NCBI GenBank assembly: GCA_903642325.1
Contig: CAHJWM010000023.1
Span: 22,281 to 86,280, forward strand
Length of the DNA: 64,000 nucleotides
From: Myxococcales bacterium
GTDB taxonomy: Bacteria; Myxococcota_A; Polyangia; Polyangiales; Polyangiaceae
Direction of reading: 5' to 3'
Under the pieces are notes generated by a model that was not told the origin of the DNA, ran no database searches, and saw nothing but the letters and a program-made list of their open reading frames with translations. Below, in pieces: positions 47,331 through 56,243 of this stretch (positions are counted from its first letter, which is position 1; every line of letters begins with the position of its first letter). A program made the translations under genes and the position numbers.

Positions 47331-48356
47331 CTACCAGCTGCTCTGTACGCCCTTCATGAAAGAGTAAGGGTAGCCGAGGTCGAAGCTCGAGGCTTCGTCG
47401 AGCCTTTTCCGTTGCTCCGCGTTCAAAGTCACGTCGACGGCTTTCACGTTGTCTTCGAGCTGCACGATGTTGCGAGCGCCAAAGATCACGGAGCTGACCT
47501 GCGGTTGGGTCAGAAGCCAAGCCAGCGACACGGCCGACGGCGTGGCGTTCGCTTCACCGGCCACGGCACGCACTGCGTCCAAGATGCGCCAGTTGCGCTC
47601 GTTGTCGAAACCGGACATTTGCTCTTGCCATTGCTCGAGCCGAGCGCCCGCCGGGGCCGCTTGACCCTTGCTGTACTTTCCGCTCAAAAATCCGCTCGCC
47701 AGCGGCGACCAGGGCAAAATTCCGAGGCCCTCCGTGCGACACAGCGGCACGTGCTCGCGCTCTAGCTCGCGCGAAACCAGGCTGTATTGAGCTTGCAAAG
47801 CGACGAATGGCGACAGGTTCTTGGTACGGCTGAGCCACAGGGAATTCATCAAGCGGTACGCGGCGTAGTTCGAGCAGCCAATGTACAGCACCTTGCCCTG
47901 GGTCACGAGGTCGTCCAACGCGCGCAGCAGCTCGTCTTCCGGTGTATCCAGATCCTGCATGTGCACTTGATAGAGATCGATGCGATCCGTACGCAAGCGC
48001 TTCAGACTGTGCTCTGCGCAGCGCATGATGCGGTAGCGCGAGGCGCCGCTCTTGTTTGCACCGTCGCCCATGGTGAAGCGAAACTTGGTCGCCAGCACGA
48101 GCTCGTTACGGCGCCGATCGCGCTCGAACCAGGCCCCGATGATGCGCTCGCTCAGGCCTTCTTGCCCGTACACGTCCGCGGTGTCGATGAAGTTGATGCC
48201 CAGCTCGAGCGCGCGATTCATGATCGCGAAGGAGGCTTTTTCGTCGCTACCGACTTTGTGCATGAACGATTTGGCGTCTGCCTCACCGAACGTCATGGCG
48301 CCCAGGCAGAGCTCCGAAACCTTCACGCCAGCAGTGCCGAGTTTTCGATATTTCAT
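47331..48356 (-). CDS. Aldo/keto reductase
   Basis: The 341-residue NADPH-dependent oxidoreductase has a TIM-barrel fold: KYRKLGTAGVKVSELCLGAM, FIDTADVYGQEGLSERIIG (Asp and Tyr of the catalytic tetrad), LATKFRF (Lys) and DLYQVHMQDLDTPEDELL (His). GKVLYIGCSNYAAYRL, GILPWSPLASGFLSGKY and VIFGARNIVQLEDN fit the YhdN/Tas-like subgroup. The substrate is unknown. It is convergent with ruvB. A helical-phase tandem repeat lies just upstream of its ATG, in the likely promoter. Confidence 0.9.
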   Translation of the reverse strand: MKYRKLGTAGVKVSELCLGAMTFGEADAKSFMHKVGSDEKASFAIMNRALELGINFIDTADVYGQEGLSERIIGAWFERDRRRNELVLATKFRFTMGDGANKSGASRYRIMRCAEHSLKRLRTDRIDLYQVHMQDLDTPEDELLRALDDLVTQGKVLYIGCSNYAAYRLMNSLWLSRTKNLSPFVALQAQYSLVSRELEREHVPLCRTEGLGILPWSPLASGFLSGKYSKGQAAPAGARLEQWQEQMSGFDNERNWRILDAVRAVAGEANATPSAVSLAWLLTQPQVSSVIFGARNIVQLEDNVKAVDVTLNAEQRKRLDEASSFDLGYPYSFMKGVQSSW

Positions 48357-48377
48357 GATTCTGGACTCACGTTCCTG

Positions 48378-48420
48378 ATCGCCGGCGGCGATCGGCGGCG
48401 ATCGGCGGCGATCGGCGGCG
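48378..48420. repeat. 10-bp tandem repeats upstream of the aldo/keto reductase gene
   Basis: Three exact copies of ATCGGCGGCG plus a preceding variant with three extra bases lie 22-64 bp before the ATG of the minus-strand reductase gene. The unit equals one turn of the helix, so a protein could contact each copy on the same face. The rest of the 333-bp gap up to 48689 shows no gene. Confidence 0.75.
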
Positions 48421-48689
48421 GAGCATACACGGATGCTTCGAGAGCGCGAGGACCGCGTACCGCGTCGCTCGAACCGCTAGAATCATCGGCCGCGCACTGT
48501 TCGACGGCCGCCTTCTGCTCACGGCCACGTGCTCATGGTGAGCGGGCACACCCGCTTCGAGATCCTGCACAAGGCGTCGCGGCCGCCCTCGCACGCGGCA
48601 CCGGCTTCACGTGTCGCCCGCGCGCGCTGGACGAAGGGTCTCGATGGTGATGGTCACACGCGACGGCGGACGCGGCTCAGCCTTCGGCG

Positions 48690-49331
48690 TCAGAGCGCGA
48701 CAGCAGCATGCACGAACTCGACCGTGAGCTGGCTCGTGTGCTGCAAAGGCGGCGTCGCGGCCGTGACTTTCAAGTCCAGGGCAAAGCTACCTGCGTCCTT
48801 CGGATTGCGCAGCGTCAAAAATAGTAGAGGCAAGCCAACGCTCGATGTTACGCGCACGACTTTGCAGTGCGCTTGCGTGTCCGAGTCTGCGCGCCAGGAG
48901 CGCGGCGACGGCTCGACGGGAATGACCGGCGTTTTACGTACCGACTTCGGCGGCGGCTCTTGCTCGGCGAAAGAAATTTGCAGCCGCTCGGGGATGCTGA
49001 TTTCGATCATTACATCCTCGGCGGTGACAGCGCCGGCGTTTTGGAGCAGCAGCCCGGCACGAGCCGTCACGCTGTTGTGTACTTGATGCTCGTACACCGC
49101 GGCTCGGTAGGCGTTCGCTTGACCAGCGGCGTCGGTGGCGTCCGCAGCAATATTCGGACGCGCGTACGCCGACATGATCGGCGGTGTCACCGTCACCACT
49201 TGTTCCGTCTTCCCATTCGTGAAGGTGAGGTGCAGCTTCGCGCCCGGCAGATCAGAGCGACGGCTCACGACGACACCGGGCAAACGCAAAAGCACCTGCC
49301 GCCCGCACTTGCCAGCGCCACCGATCGACAA
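48690..49331 (-). CDS. Hypothetical protein, possibly missing its N-terminus
   Basis: About 213 residues from a TTG are rich in beta-strand patterns: SDLPGAKLHLTFTNGKTEQ, NSVTARAGLLLQNAGAVTA, EDVMIEISIPERLQISFAE, LPLLFLTLRNPKDAGSFAL and TSQLTVEFVHAAVAL. It reads like one or two immunoglobulin-like or CARDB-like beta domains. I do not recognise the family. It has no signal peptide, and the start lacks a ribosome site, so the gene may be truncated or the true start may lie at GTG in VVVSRRSD. It is divergent from the GH76 lipoprotein gene, with a repeat between them. Confidence 0.55.
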   Translation of the reverse strand: MSIGGAGKCGRQVLLRLPGVVVSRRSDLPGAKLHLTFTNGKTEQVVTVTPPIMSAYARPNIAADATDAAGQANAYRAAVYEHQVHNSVTARAGLLLQNAGAVTAEDVMIEISIPERLQISFAEQEPPPKSVRKTPVIPVEPSPRSWRADSDTQAHCKVVRVTSSVGLPLLFLTLRNPKDAGSFALDLKVTAATPPLQHTSQLTVEFVHAAVAL

Positions 49332-49395
49332 TCCATAGCTCAGCCTACCGCCTTCCGAGCCGGAAGTACCCTCCGTCGCACGCTCACGACGCCTA

Positions 49396-49462
49396 ACGGC
49401 CGGTCGAGCCGCTTTTCGTAGCCGCGCTCACGGCCCGTCGAGCGGCTTTCGCGGCCGCGCTC
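49396..49462. repeat. Imperfect tandem repeat of about 34 bp
   Basis: Two adjacent segments, each running from ACGG through GTCGAGC and GCTTT to GCCGCGCTC, differ by a few substitutions and a one-base gap. They lie in the divergent region before the GH76 lipoprotein gene. They may be regulator sites or a small duplication. Confidence 0.55.
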
Positions 49463-49583
49463 GCGGGACAATGAAGGAGCGGCCGGCGGTGGCGCGACGC
49501 CACGCGCTCGCGGTCACCGGCCCGAATTATCCGGTCGAGACGGTATTTGAGCGCAAAACGCCTCACCGCGTTACACTAAAAGA

Positions 49584-51392
49584 GTGATTCTAATCTCCCG
49601 GACCTATGCAGGGTGCGTTGCAATCGCGACGCTAGTCACCGCCTGTGGCTCTGATTCGTCGCCCGCTTCCAGCACGGGCGGAAATGCAGGATCGGTCAGC
49701 GCCGGCGCGGGTGCCTCTGCCGGCTCTGAGGCCGGCGGCCCGGTGGCAATCGCGGGCGCCAGCAACGGCGGTAGCGCCGGCTCTGCGGCAAGCACCGGAG
49801 GCGGCGGCGGGGGAAGCGGCGGGGCGCCGGCAGCGGGCGGGTTTGCTGGTTCTGGCGGCATGAGCAGCACTGGGGGTAACGGTGGCGGTGGCTCCTCGGG
49901 AATGGGGCCGACCACGGCCGACTTTCCCCCTCTGATCGCGGGCTGCGATATCCCCGCGGCGCACGCGCACGCGGACAGCGCCCTGGCCGCTAATCTGACC
50001 AACTTCTGGAGCGGCGCCGATCAGTACTTGCGTGCGACCTCACCCAGCAACGGCAAGCTCACGGGCTATTGGACCTACGCGCAAGTGCTCGATGCCGTGC
50101 TCGACGGCGTCGAACGAACGCGGGGTCAGCATTACAGCGGCTTGGTCCGCGCGTTTTACGAAGGCCGCGCTGCGCGCGGTTGGCTCGTAGACTACTACGA
50201 TGACGAAGCGTGGATGACGCTCGCCTTGATGCGCGCCTTCGATCTAACAGGCGACCAACGCTACCTGGACACCGCCGAGACCATCTACAAAGACATCATG
50301 CTGGCTTGGGACACGAGCTGCTGCGGCACCCACTTGGGCGGCATCTGGTGGGACAAGAAGAAAACTTCGAAAGCAACCGCTTCCAACGCGGGGCCCGCGC
50401 TGGCCGGCGTGCGCCTAGCCAAGCGCACCAACAGGAGCGAATATCTGGATTTTGCCAAGAAGGTGTACGCGTTTTGGATGAGCGACATGGTCGATCAAAA
50501 GACCTTCGCGATCTACGACCACCTCTCCCCGGACGGTACGCGCGGCGCGGGCGCGCTCACTTACAACCACGGTTTGATGATCGGCGCCGCGTTGGAGTTG
50601 AATACCGCCACCGGCGAAGCGCACTATCTGACCGAAGCGCATGGCTTTGGTCACTACATGATCACCACCGCGACGCGCACCTCGAGCGCCGGCCCGTTGC
50701 TTTACGATGGCTCCCCGTGCACCGGCGATTGCGCAGCTTGGAAGGGCATCGGCTATCGTTATCTCGCCGCGCTCTATCGCCGAGACCCGACGCACGAAGA
50801 CTACCGTAGCGTACTCACGAGCGGAGCCAATGCGCTGTGGACCTTGGCCCGCGATCCGGGAACCAACTTGTTCTCTTCCGTCTGGGCCGGCCCCGCGCCG
50901 ACTACTGCCGGAGTGGAGGCCCAAGGCTCAGCCGCGATGGCGCTGAACCAATACGCCATGCTGTGCGGCACCGACCTGACGGCAGCCCCGCCGACGCCCA
51001 ACGTGTACCAAGCCGAAGAAGGCTGGCTCGATCACGTCGACGCTGAAGCAACCAAAGGCAGAAACTTCCTCGGCTTCGGCTACGTCTCGGCCTGGACGAA
51101 CGACAAGCAAGGCGTCTCGATCGACGTGCAAGTTGCAAAAGCCGGCAAGTATGCGCTCGACTGGCGCTACACCGCTGGCGAAGGGACCTGTAAACGCAGC
51201 TTGATCATCAACGGCCAAGCCCAACCGGACCAACAAGTCTTTCCCGCCACGCCCAATTGGACCAACTGGCCGAATGCTCGCTCCACCGTCGACTTACCTG
51301 CCGGCAAAAGCACCATTGCCTTGCGCTTCGACGCCGCCAAAGGCAGCACCACCTCTTTGGACGTCGACCAACTCACCGTAACCGCGCTCTGA
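49584..51392 (+). CDS. Secreted GH76 alpha-1,6-mannanase-like lipoprotein with C-terminal carbohydrate-binding module
   Basis: The protein has 602 residues. A lipoprotein signal (ISRTYAGCVAIATLVTAC) is followed by a Gly/Ser/Ala linker (about residues 25-110). A GH76-type (alpha/alpha)6 barrel has WTYAQVLDAVLDGVERT, the catalytic acid pair in YYDDEAWMTLALMRAFDLTG, GGIWWDKKK, LTYNHGLMIGAALEL and AWKGIGYRYLAALYRR. The last 125 residues form a beta-sandwich module of CBM35/CBM6 type (YQAEEGWLDHVDAEATKGRN, then SIDVQVAKAGKYALDWRYTA). The family cleaves alpha-1,6-mannan, for example in yeast walls. GTG 49584 is the start. Confidence 0.82.
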   Translation: MILISRTYAGCVAIATLVTACGSDSSPASSTGGNAGSVSAGAGASAGSEAGGPVAIAGASNGGSAGSAASTGGGGGGSGGAPAAGGFAGSGGMSSTGGNGGGGSSGMGPTTADFPPLIAGCDIPAAHAHADSALAANLTNFWSGADQYLRATSPSNGKLTGYWTYAQVLDAVLDGVERTRGQHYSGLVRAFYEGRAARGWLVDYYDDEAWMTLALMRAFDLTGDQRYLDTAETIYKDIMLAWDTSCCGTHLGGIWWDKKKTSKATASNAGPALAGVRLAKRTNRSEYLDFAKKVYAFWMSDMVDQKTFAIYDHLSPDGTRGAGALTYNHGLMIGAALELNTATGEAHYLTEAHGFGHYMITTATRTSSAGPLLYDGSPCTGDCAAWKGIGYRYLAALYRRDPTHEDYRSVLTSGANALWTLARDPGTNLFSSVWAGPAPTTAGVEAQGSAAMALNQYAMLCGTDLTAAPPTPNVYQAEEGWLDHVDAEATKGRNFLGFGYVSAWTNDKQGVSIDVQVAKAGKYALDWRYTAGEGTCKRSLIINGQAQPDQQVFPATPNWTNWPNARSTVDLPAGKSTIALRFDAAKGSTTSLDVDQLTVTAL

Positions 51393-51520
51393 ACCGCGGC
51401 TGAGCGCGGAACGCGCACCGCGCGTGCCCTTCGCAGGGACCTTGCGCCGCCGCGGCTTGAATAAGTCACGGCGTGCGCATGGAGCCTGTGCTCGCTATTC
51501 GGACGGTCCGTGAGGGCGGT

Positions 51521-52726
51521 TCACTTAGCGATCTTTAGAATTTGACCGTGTCCAAAGTAGGTCCAGTAGACATTGGACTCGTCGACCGCCAGGGACAGCT
51601 CACTCCCGGAGCCGAGATAGCGGTCCGAAGACGCGCCGCTCACCGATGCTAGGGTCACCGGAGTGCCGCCCGCCTTTGGAAATTTGTAGAGCGCATAGAA
51701 CGAGAGGGCATAGATCGTAGTCCCATCGAGCACGATCTGGACCGGCGCACTGCCGGATTGGAACGTCGTCAGTAACTTCGGCGTTCCGCCGCTCTTGGGC
51801 AACGAGTAGACGCCACCCGAGCCCGAGTCTGACCAGAAAAGCGTGGTGCTGTCGTCGACGAGAGAGTCGAAGCCCGAGGAGCCACTGGTGGCATTCGGCG
51901 CCAGATCGACGACCTCGCCACCCGCCACCGAAACCTTGAACAAATCTATGTCGGTCGACGGCTCCTTACCGACCTCTTGTGCTTGCGCGACTCCGTTCGA
52001 AAAAAAGAACAGGGAGCTACCATCGGTGTCGAGCGCGGCCACGGCGTAGGGTGACGACGGAGGATAAACGACGGTGCCGGCCGATGGGGCTCCGGTCAGC
52101 GGGAACGACGTCACTGATTCATCGTCAAAAGTGAGCCCGTACAGGCTTTCTCCGGCCAATACCAGACGCGTGCGCGTGTCGCTGCGCGCTACTTCTCGCG
52201 TCGCCCCGCCCGCGGTTGGCACCGCCATCACGTCCCCATAGTCGGGAAAGACCGTCTCACTGTCCGCCCAATACACGTCAGTGCCACTCACCGCGATTGC
52301 ACCTGGAGACCGCAGCCCAGAGGCCAGCGTGCTGATCGCTCCGCCGTCCGTTGACACGCTCTGGACCTTGCCGTCATTGCCCAAATCGGAGGGCAGAACC
52401 GTGAAATAAAGATTTTTGCCGCTGAGGGCGAGCGCAGCCGGCAGCCCGGCAAGCGTCGTGACGACGGTCGGCAACGCCGTCGGCCCTGTAGCCCCACCCT
52501 TCTCGCTGCCCGCCGCGCCGCCGTTCTCGTCTCCGGCGGTGCCGGCATTCTCGTCTCCGGCCGTGCCGCCGTTCTCGTCTCCGGCCGTGCCGCCGTTCTC
52601 GTCTCCCGCCGCGCCGCCTTCGGCGCCCGCAGGACGCACCTCGTTCGGGGAGCTACTGGAGCATGCGTAGAGCAGTGCCGTTACGGGGAGTAAGCGCCAA
52701 GTTAGATTTCGAGTACGAAGGGCCAT
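51521..52726 (-). CDS. Lipoprotein with propeller-like repeats
   Basis: The 401-residue lipoprotein (lipobox LYAC after RLLPVTAL) has a linker with GGTAGDEN-type octapeptides. The main domain is made of blades such as ALSGKNLYFTVLP, AVSGTDVYWADSE, LVLAGESLYGLTFD, LVDDSTTLFWSDSGSGGVY and AVDESNVYWTYFGHGQILKI. The pattern is a six- or seven-bladed beta-propeller related to YWTD/DUF5050 repeats, typical of surface proteins of Polyangia. It is probably a binding protein rather than an enzyme. The C-terminal end is complete. The linker DNA repeats are listed separately. Confidence 0.8.
   Translation of the reverse strand: MALRTRNLTWRLLPVTALLYACSSSSPNEVRPAGAEGGAAGDENGGTAGDENGGTAGDENAGTAGDENGGAAGSEKGGATGPTALPTVVTTLAGLPAALALSGKNLYFTVLPSDLGNDGKVQSVSTDGGAISTLASGLRSPGAIAVSGTDVYWADSETVFPDYGDVMAVPTAGGATREVARSDTRTRLVLAGESLYGLTFDDESVTSFPLTGAPSAGTVVYPPSSPYAVAALDTDGSSLFFFSNGVAQAQEVGKEPSTDIDLFKVSVAGGEVVDLAPNATSGSSGFDSLVDDSTTLFWSDSGSGGVYSLPKSGGTPKLLTTFQSGSAPVQIVLDGTTIYALSFYALYKFPKAGGTPVTLASVSGASSDRYLGSGSELSLAVDESNVYWTYFGHGQILKIAK
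52497..52616 (-). repeat. 24-bp tandem repeats encoding the lipoprotein linker
   Basis: Four near-exact 24-bp units (52521-52616) and a degenerate fifth encode GGTAGDEN octapeptides in the linker of the propeller lipoprotein. Near-identity at the DNA level implies recent expansion; copy number may vary between strains. Confidence 0.8.
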
Positions 52727-53174
52727 TGGTTTTTCTAACTCACCCTGGCGGTCGACGCTACAGCCGTCAGTTCAGCTTCCCAGGGAGCTGATATTCGTGC
52801 GGAACTTTGCGGGAAATCTGTTCGAATTGGGGTGCGATGCTGGACCGCGATCGCTCCACCTTGGGTCCGTTAATTCGCGCCCCGGAAATGGCACTCACCG
52901 ACGGACCGATGGCGTCGCCGAGAGTGCCAGGCTCGCGACAAAGGACTCAGCGCGTGACAAGCGGGGAGACCTCATCGGTCACAGCGTGTCGGCGAACGAG
53001 ATCACCCAACGCGCGCGGCAGCCACGCACGCATCAATGTCGAGCGCCCTTCGTTCGTCCGCGAGCTCCATTTTTACAAGCGATGATCTTTCCCGAGCCTG
53101 AGCGCACCACGAGCCCGAGCTCGTCACGAGCCCGCGGAAGATTTCGACCACGTTCTCGCGACGAGCTTCTCCTC
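52727..53174. other. Intergenic region of 448 bp without a recognised gene
   Basis: I see no convincing coding frame. A short direct repeat of CACGAGCCCG occurs twice near 53108-53135. The left part should hold the promoter of the propeller lipoprotein; the right part is the 3' flank of the next minus-strand lipoprotein. No clear terminator was found. Confidence 0.5.
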
Positions 53175-54428
53175 TTATAGGCCGCTGGCGGCGCCTGCGT
53201 AGTCACCGGTCCGGAATTTGCCCCACGCGGCGCTGGCGCCGGTCGGGTCGGCCGCAACCAGCTTAGCGTGGGCATCCATAATGCCTTGGATGACCGTCGT
53301 ATCCGTGCCGTTGGCCTTACCCGTCGTGATGAAACGAGGGCCGAGATTCGCGCCATAAGCCAGGCTCAGGTACGCAATGACGTAGTTGGTTTTGATGGCG
53401 GACGGGTTCGTTCCGATTTTCGCCCAAGCCATCTTGTCCTTCGTTATCGAAGCAAAGAAGGTTTGATAGAAGGAAAACGTTTTTTCGTTCTTGATGGCCA
53501 AGAAGAGGTTGTAAATCGGATAGGTCGGGTACTTTTCTGTCGTCTCCCACTTCGTCGCGCGCTCCGGGCCCGCGACTTCGCGCAGCACGTCGACCGCCAT
53601 GAAGCCCGGAAAGTACCAAACGCTGTTGACCCACCAGTCACTCGGCCAATTGTCGGTGAAGGTGCCGGTGACCGCATTCACGACCTCCCCCAAGACGACG
53701 CCGCGCACCCAGTCCATACCGGTGTCGCTTTGAAAGTTCCCGTCGTTGTAACCCACGGTGCCGCCTGCGGCCCACCCGCCGCAGCAAGTGTCCTTGCCGA
53801 TCACGACTTGGATAGGCAGGCTGAGCGTGGTTGGCCCTGTGCGCGCAATGATCGCCGCGTACCCCTGATCGAGCAGCTTGATGATCTCGTCGAAGTTGGT
53901 CTTGTACTTCGTGTACACCGCCATGTCGTAGATTTCCCACTGCGCGACGCCGCTACAATAAAACACCACGTCGCCCTTGGTATCCACGGGGCGCGGCTTG
54001 CACGGCCCGGGGTCGACCATGCCACCGCCGCCGGCCTGACCGCCTGTCGTCCCGCTCGTGCCTGCGCTGCCCGACCCCCCAGCGCCGCCACTGCGGCCCC
54101 CGGCACCGCCACTGCGGCCGCCCGCGTTGCTCGTGCCGCCGCTCGGCAAACCGGCACTGCCACTCGGCGACCCGGCATTACCATTCGGCGAACCTCCATC
54201 GCTGGTGCCGCCGCTCGGCGAGCCCGGAAAATCGCTCCCTCCCGAGGAAGGACCACCCGTCGACGAAGAACCCGCAGCGCCCAACGCGCCGCTCGACCCG
54301 AGCGCTCCGGCAACGCCCGGGCTCCCCCCACTCGGGCCGCCGCCGGCCACGTCCGACGAGCCGCAGCCCCAAATGGGCAAAGCCGCCAGCAGCATGGTCG
54401 ACCAACCCAAATTGAAATGATTACGCAT
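53175..54428 (-). CDS. Lipoprotein with a basic-secretory-protein-like domain, apparently lacking the zinc motif
   Basis: The 417-residue protein has lipobox PIWGC and about 110 residues of Gly/Ser/Ala/Pro linker. A conserved-looking domain then begins near GDVVFYCSGVAQWEIYDMAV. YTKYKTNFDEIIKLLDQGYA, DTCCGGWAAGGTVGYNDGNF, VVLGEVVNAVTGTFTDNWPS, WYFPGFMAVDVLREVAG and YLSLAYGANLG resemble the layout of plant-type basic secretory or gluzincin peptidases. Where those have HExxH this one has GEVVN, so it would be inactive. That assignment is tentative. GGGAG lies seven bases before ATG 54428. A smaller lipoprotein gene lies 20 bp upstream in the same direction. Confidence 0.7.
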   Translation of the reverse strand: MRNHFNLGWSTMLLAALPIWGCGSSDVAGGGPSGGSPGVAGALGSSGALGAAGSSSTGGPSSGGSDFPGSPSGGTSDGGSPNGNAGSPSGSAGLPSGGTSNAGGRSGGAGGRSGGAGGSGSAGTSGTTGGQAGGGGMVDPGPCKPRPVDTKGDVVFYCSGVAQWEIYDMAVYTKYKTNFDEIIKLLDQGYAAIIARTGPTTLSLPIQVVIGKDTCCGGWAAGGTVGYNDGNFQSDTGMDWVRGVVLGEVVNAVTGTFTDNWPSDWWVNSVWYFPGFMAVDVLREVAGPERATKWETTEKYPTYPIYNLFLAIKNEKTFSFYQTFFASITKDKMAWAKIGTNPSAIKTNYVIAYLSLAYGANLGPRFITTGKANGTDTTVIQGIMDAHAKLVAADPTGASAAWGKFRTGDYAGAASGL

Positions 54429-54448
54429 TACTTTCTCCCTACTTACTT

Positions 54449-54895
54449 TCAGTCTTGCGGCATATCCAGAGCAAACACCCGGTTCGCGAGGGGCGCCTGC
54501 AGCGTGTATCGGTATTCCTTCTTGGGTCCCGAATCATGAAAGGCGATATCGTAACGAGCGCGCCCAGCCGCGCTTACCGCGAAGCGGTATTTGCCCTGCG
54601 ACAGCGGAACGCTGAGCACCACAGTTTGATCCGCAGGCCCTTCATCGCTCAGCTCGAAAGCATATTCGCCCGGTACGAACGGCGTATCGAACACCAGCTT
54701 GCTCTTCGCGGTCGTGTCACTGGTATGCGTACGAATGCGATACGCTCCGCTCTTTCGAGGCGACGCAAGGGGATAATCCCGCTGACTTGCGCGGAGCTCC
54801 ACGTCATACCCGGACGTGCTGCAACCCAAAGCGAGACACGAAGCTGCACCCAGCGCGCAAAGGCGTCGCCAGAGAGGATCGAGTACCACCGCCAT
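54449..54895 (-). CDS. Small lipoprotein
   Basis: The 148-residue protein has a type II signal peptide (RRLCALGAASCLALGC, lipobox LALGC) and a beta-sandwich-like domain: TSGYDVELRASQRDYPL, SGAYRIRTHTSD, GEYAFELSDEG, QGKYRFAVSAAGRARYDIAF and YRYTLQAPLANRVFALD. No family is recognised. AGGAAGG directly before ATG 54895 is a strong ribosome site. It is first in a likely two-gene operon with the larger lipoprotein that follows 20 bp later. The 217 bp upstream, up to the IS256 remnant, show nothing. Confidence 0.75.
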   Translation of the reverse strand: MAVVLDPLWRRLCALGAASCLALGCSTSGYDVELRASQRDYPLASPRKSGAYRIRTHTSDTTAKSKLVFDTPFVPGEYAFELSDEGPADQTVVLSVPLSQGKYRFAVSAAGRARYDIAFHDSGPKKEYRYTLQAPLANRVFALDMPQD

Positions 54896-55112
54896 CCTTC
54901 CTAGATGTCGGCGCAGCGCGCGAATGGCTCACGAAATCTAAAGCGAAGTGGCTGCCCTCTGCGGACGCTCGCGGGCGAAAAAGAGTGGAGCCCGGCCTTT
55001 TCGCCCCGCTCTTCGACGACTCGGCTCGACCGCTGGGTCTCACGCCACGAGCGGCTTAGCGACGTAGGCGCCGCCGACCGATCGCGAGCGGACGATCCGA
55101 GAAGCTCGCTGC

Positions 55113-55322
55113 TAGTACATGCTCAGAATCTTGTCATCGAAGCCCTTGAACGAGCGCTGGTGCTTCTTGACCAGCTTGGGCTCGAACGTGCCGTTGCGGT
55201 CGCGAGGCACCTCGACAGTCACGTCGCCTTGGTCGGTACGAAGCGTCTTTTTGCCGGCACCGTTGCGCGAGTTGCCGCTACCCTGGCCCTCGGCGGCCCC
55301 CTGCTCGTAGCCCAGATGGTCG
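55113..55322 (-). pseudogene. IS256-family transposase fragment
   Basis: About 70 codons remain: DHLGYEQGAAEGQGSGNSRN, KKTLRTDQGDVTVEVPRDRN, GTFEPKLVKKHQRSFKGFDD and KILSMY followed by a stop. This is the conserved N-terminal third of IS256/MULE-type transposases (full length about 400 residues). Both the beginning and the DDE core are missing. It abuts an oppositely oriented IS21 fragment within about 12 bp. Confidence 0.85.
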
Positions 55323-55333
55323 CTCGTGCACTG

Positions 55334-55924
55334 ACATTTATCGACGGTGTGCCGTGCGCCATCGTCCCCGATCAGCTCAAGAGTGCGATCGTCAAAGCGT
55401 GCCGCTACGACCCTGGCGTACAACGCACGACGGCCGAGCTGGGGCGCCACTACAACACCACGATCTTGCCCGCGCGACCTATGTCGCCGCGGGACAAAGC
55501 CAAGGTCGAAGTCGGTGTGCAAATCGCGGAGCGGTGGCTACTCGCACGCATCCGCAACGAGACGTTCACGAGCCTTGGCGATCTCAACCGCCGACTTTTC
55601 GAGCTCACCGAAATCATCAACACGCGACCGATGCGCGCGTACAAGGCAAGTCGGCGAGAGCTGTTCGAGCGGCTCGACAAGCCCGCGCTCGGGCCCCTTC
55701 CAGCTGAGCCATTTCAAGCCTCGAGCTGGAAAGAAGTCCGGCTCAATATCGACTACCACGTCGACTTCGATCATCATCTCTACTCGGCGCCACATGCGTT
55801 GCTCCGACAAGAGCTTTGGGTCCGAGCAACGGCGAGCTCGCTCGAGATTTTTCACCTCGGCGCCCGTGTCGCCTGTCACGCGCGCAGCTACGTTCGAGGC
55901 GGTCGCACGACCACGCCCGAGCAC
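55334..55924 (+). pseudogene. IS21-family transposase (IstA) fragment
   Basis: About 197 in-frame codons match the C-terminal half of IstA: TFIDGVPCAIVPDQLKSAIV, KACRYDPGVQRTTAELGRHY, SPRDKAKVEVGVQIAERWLL (with the last catalytic Glu), IINTRPMRAYKASRRELFER, VRLNIDYHVDFDHHLYSAPH and SYVRGGRTTTPEH, after which the match stops. The N-terminal HTH and first catalytic Asp are absent, and no istB is nearby. It starts next to the IS256 fragment, so one element or rearrangement interrupted the other. Confidence 0.88.
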
Positions 55925-56243
55925 AGCTGGACTGGCCTGCGACGCCAGGTGCGCCAGCACTCCCCGCACCGCCATTGCCGGAGCCGGAGCTGCCGGCACC
56001 GCCGACGCCAGCGCCCGCAGAAGCACCGCCAGCGCCCGCGGAAGCACCGCCAGCGCCCGGTGCTCCCGCGCCAGCGCCTCTGAAGCCGACTGCTACGCGG
56101 AGGCGAGTCGTGCTTCTCGGGGTCTAAGTCATCCAAAGCCACCTCGGTCAGCGACCGGCAGACGCCCACTTGAACCCGACGCTCGTGGCGTGCGAGGCTC
56201 TTTCCACGGCAACACGAGCTAAGTGTTGGTTTACTAACGCGTT
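55925..56243. other. Unassigned sequence after the IS21 remnant, with Pro/Ala-rich frame and 21-bp repeats
   Basis: A plus-strand frame here encodes a Pro/Ala/Glu-rich stretch (APAEAPPAPAEAPPAPGAP) that ends with a basic tail and a stop at 56125-56127. Two 21-bp direct repeats (GAAGCACCGCCAGCGCCCG core) at 56020-56061 underlie it. It may be the tail of a gene broken by the IS junction. Nothing else is recognised. Confidence 0.35.

Noticed and set aside
48378..48420. Possible CRISPR array
   Set aside because: The repeats are 10 bp with no spacers, and there are no cas genes.
53268..54539. Plus-strand frame of about 423 codons
   Set aside because: It is antisense to two lipoprotein genes that have good ribosome sites and lipoboxes; the Ala/Arg-rich end mirrors their Gly/Ala linker.
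54905..55333. N-terminal part of a long plus-strand frame leading into the IS21 fragment
   Set aside because: It runs antisense through the IS256 fragment and has no IstA similarity before residue 143 of that frame.
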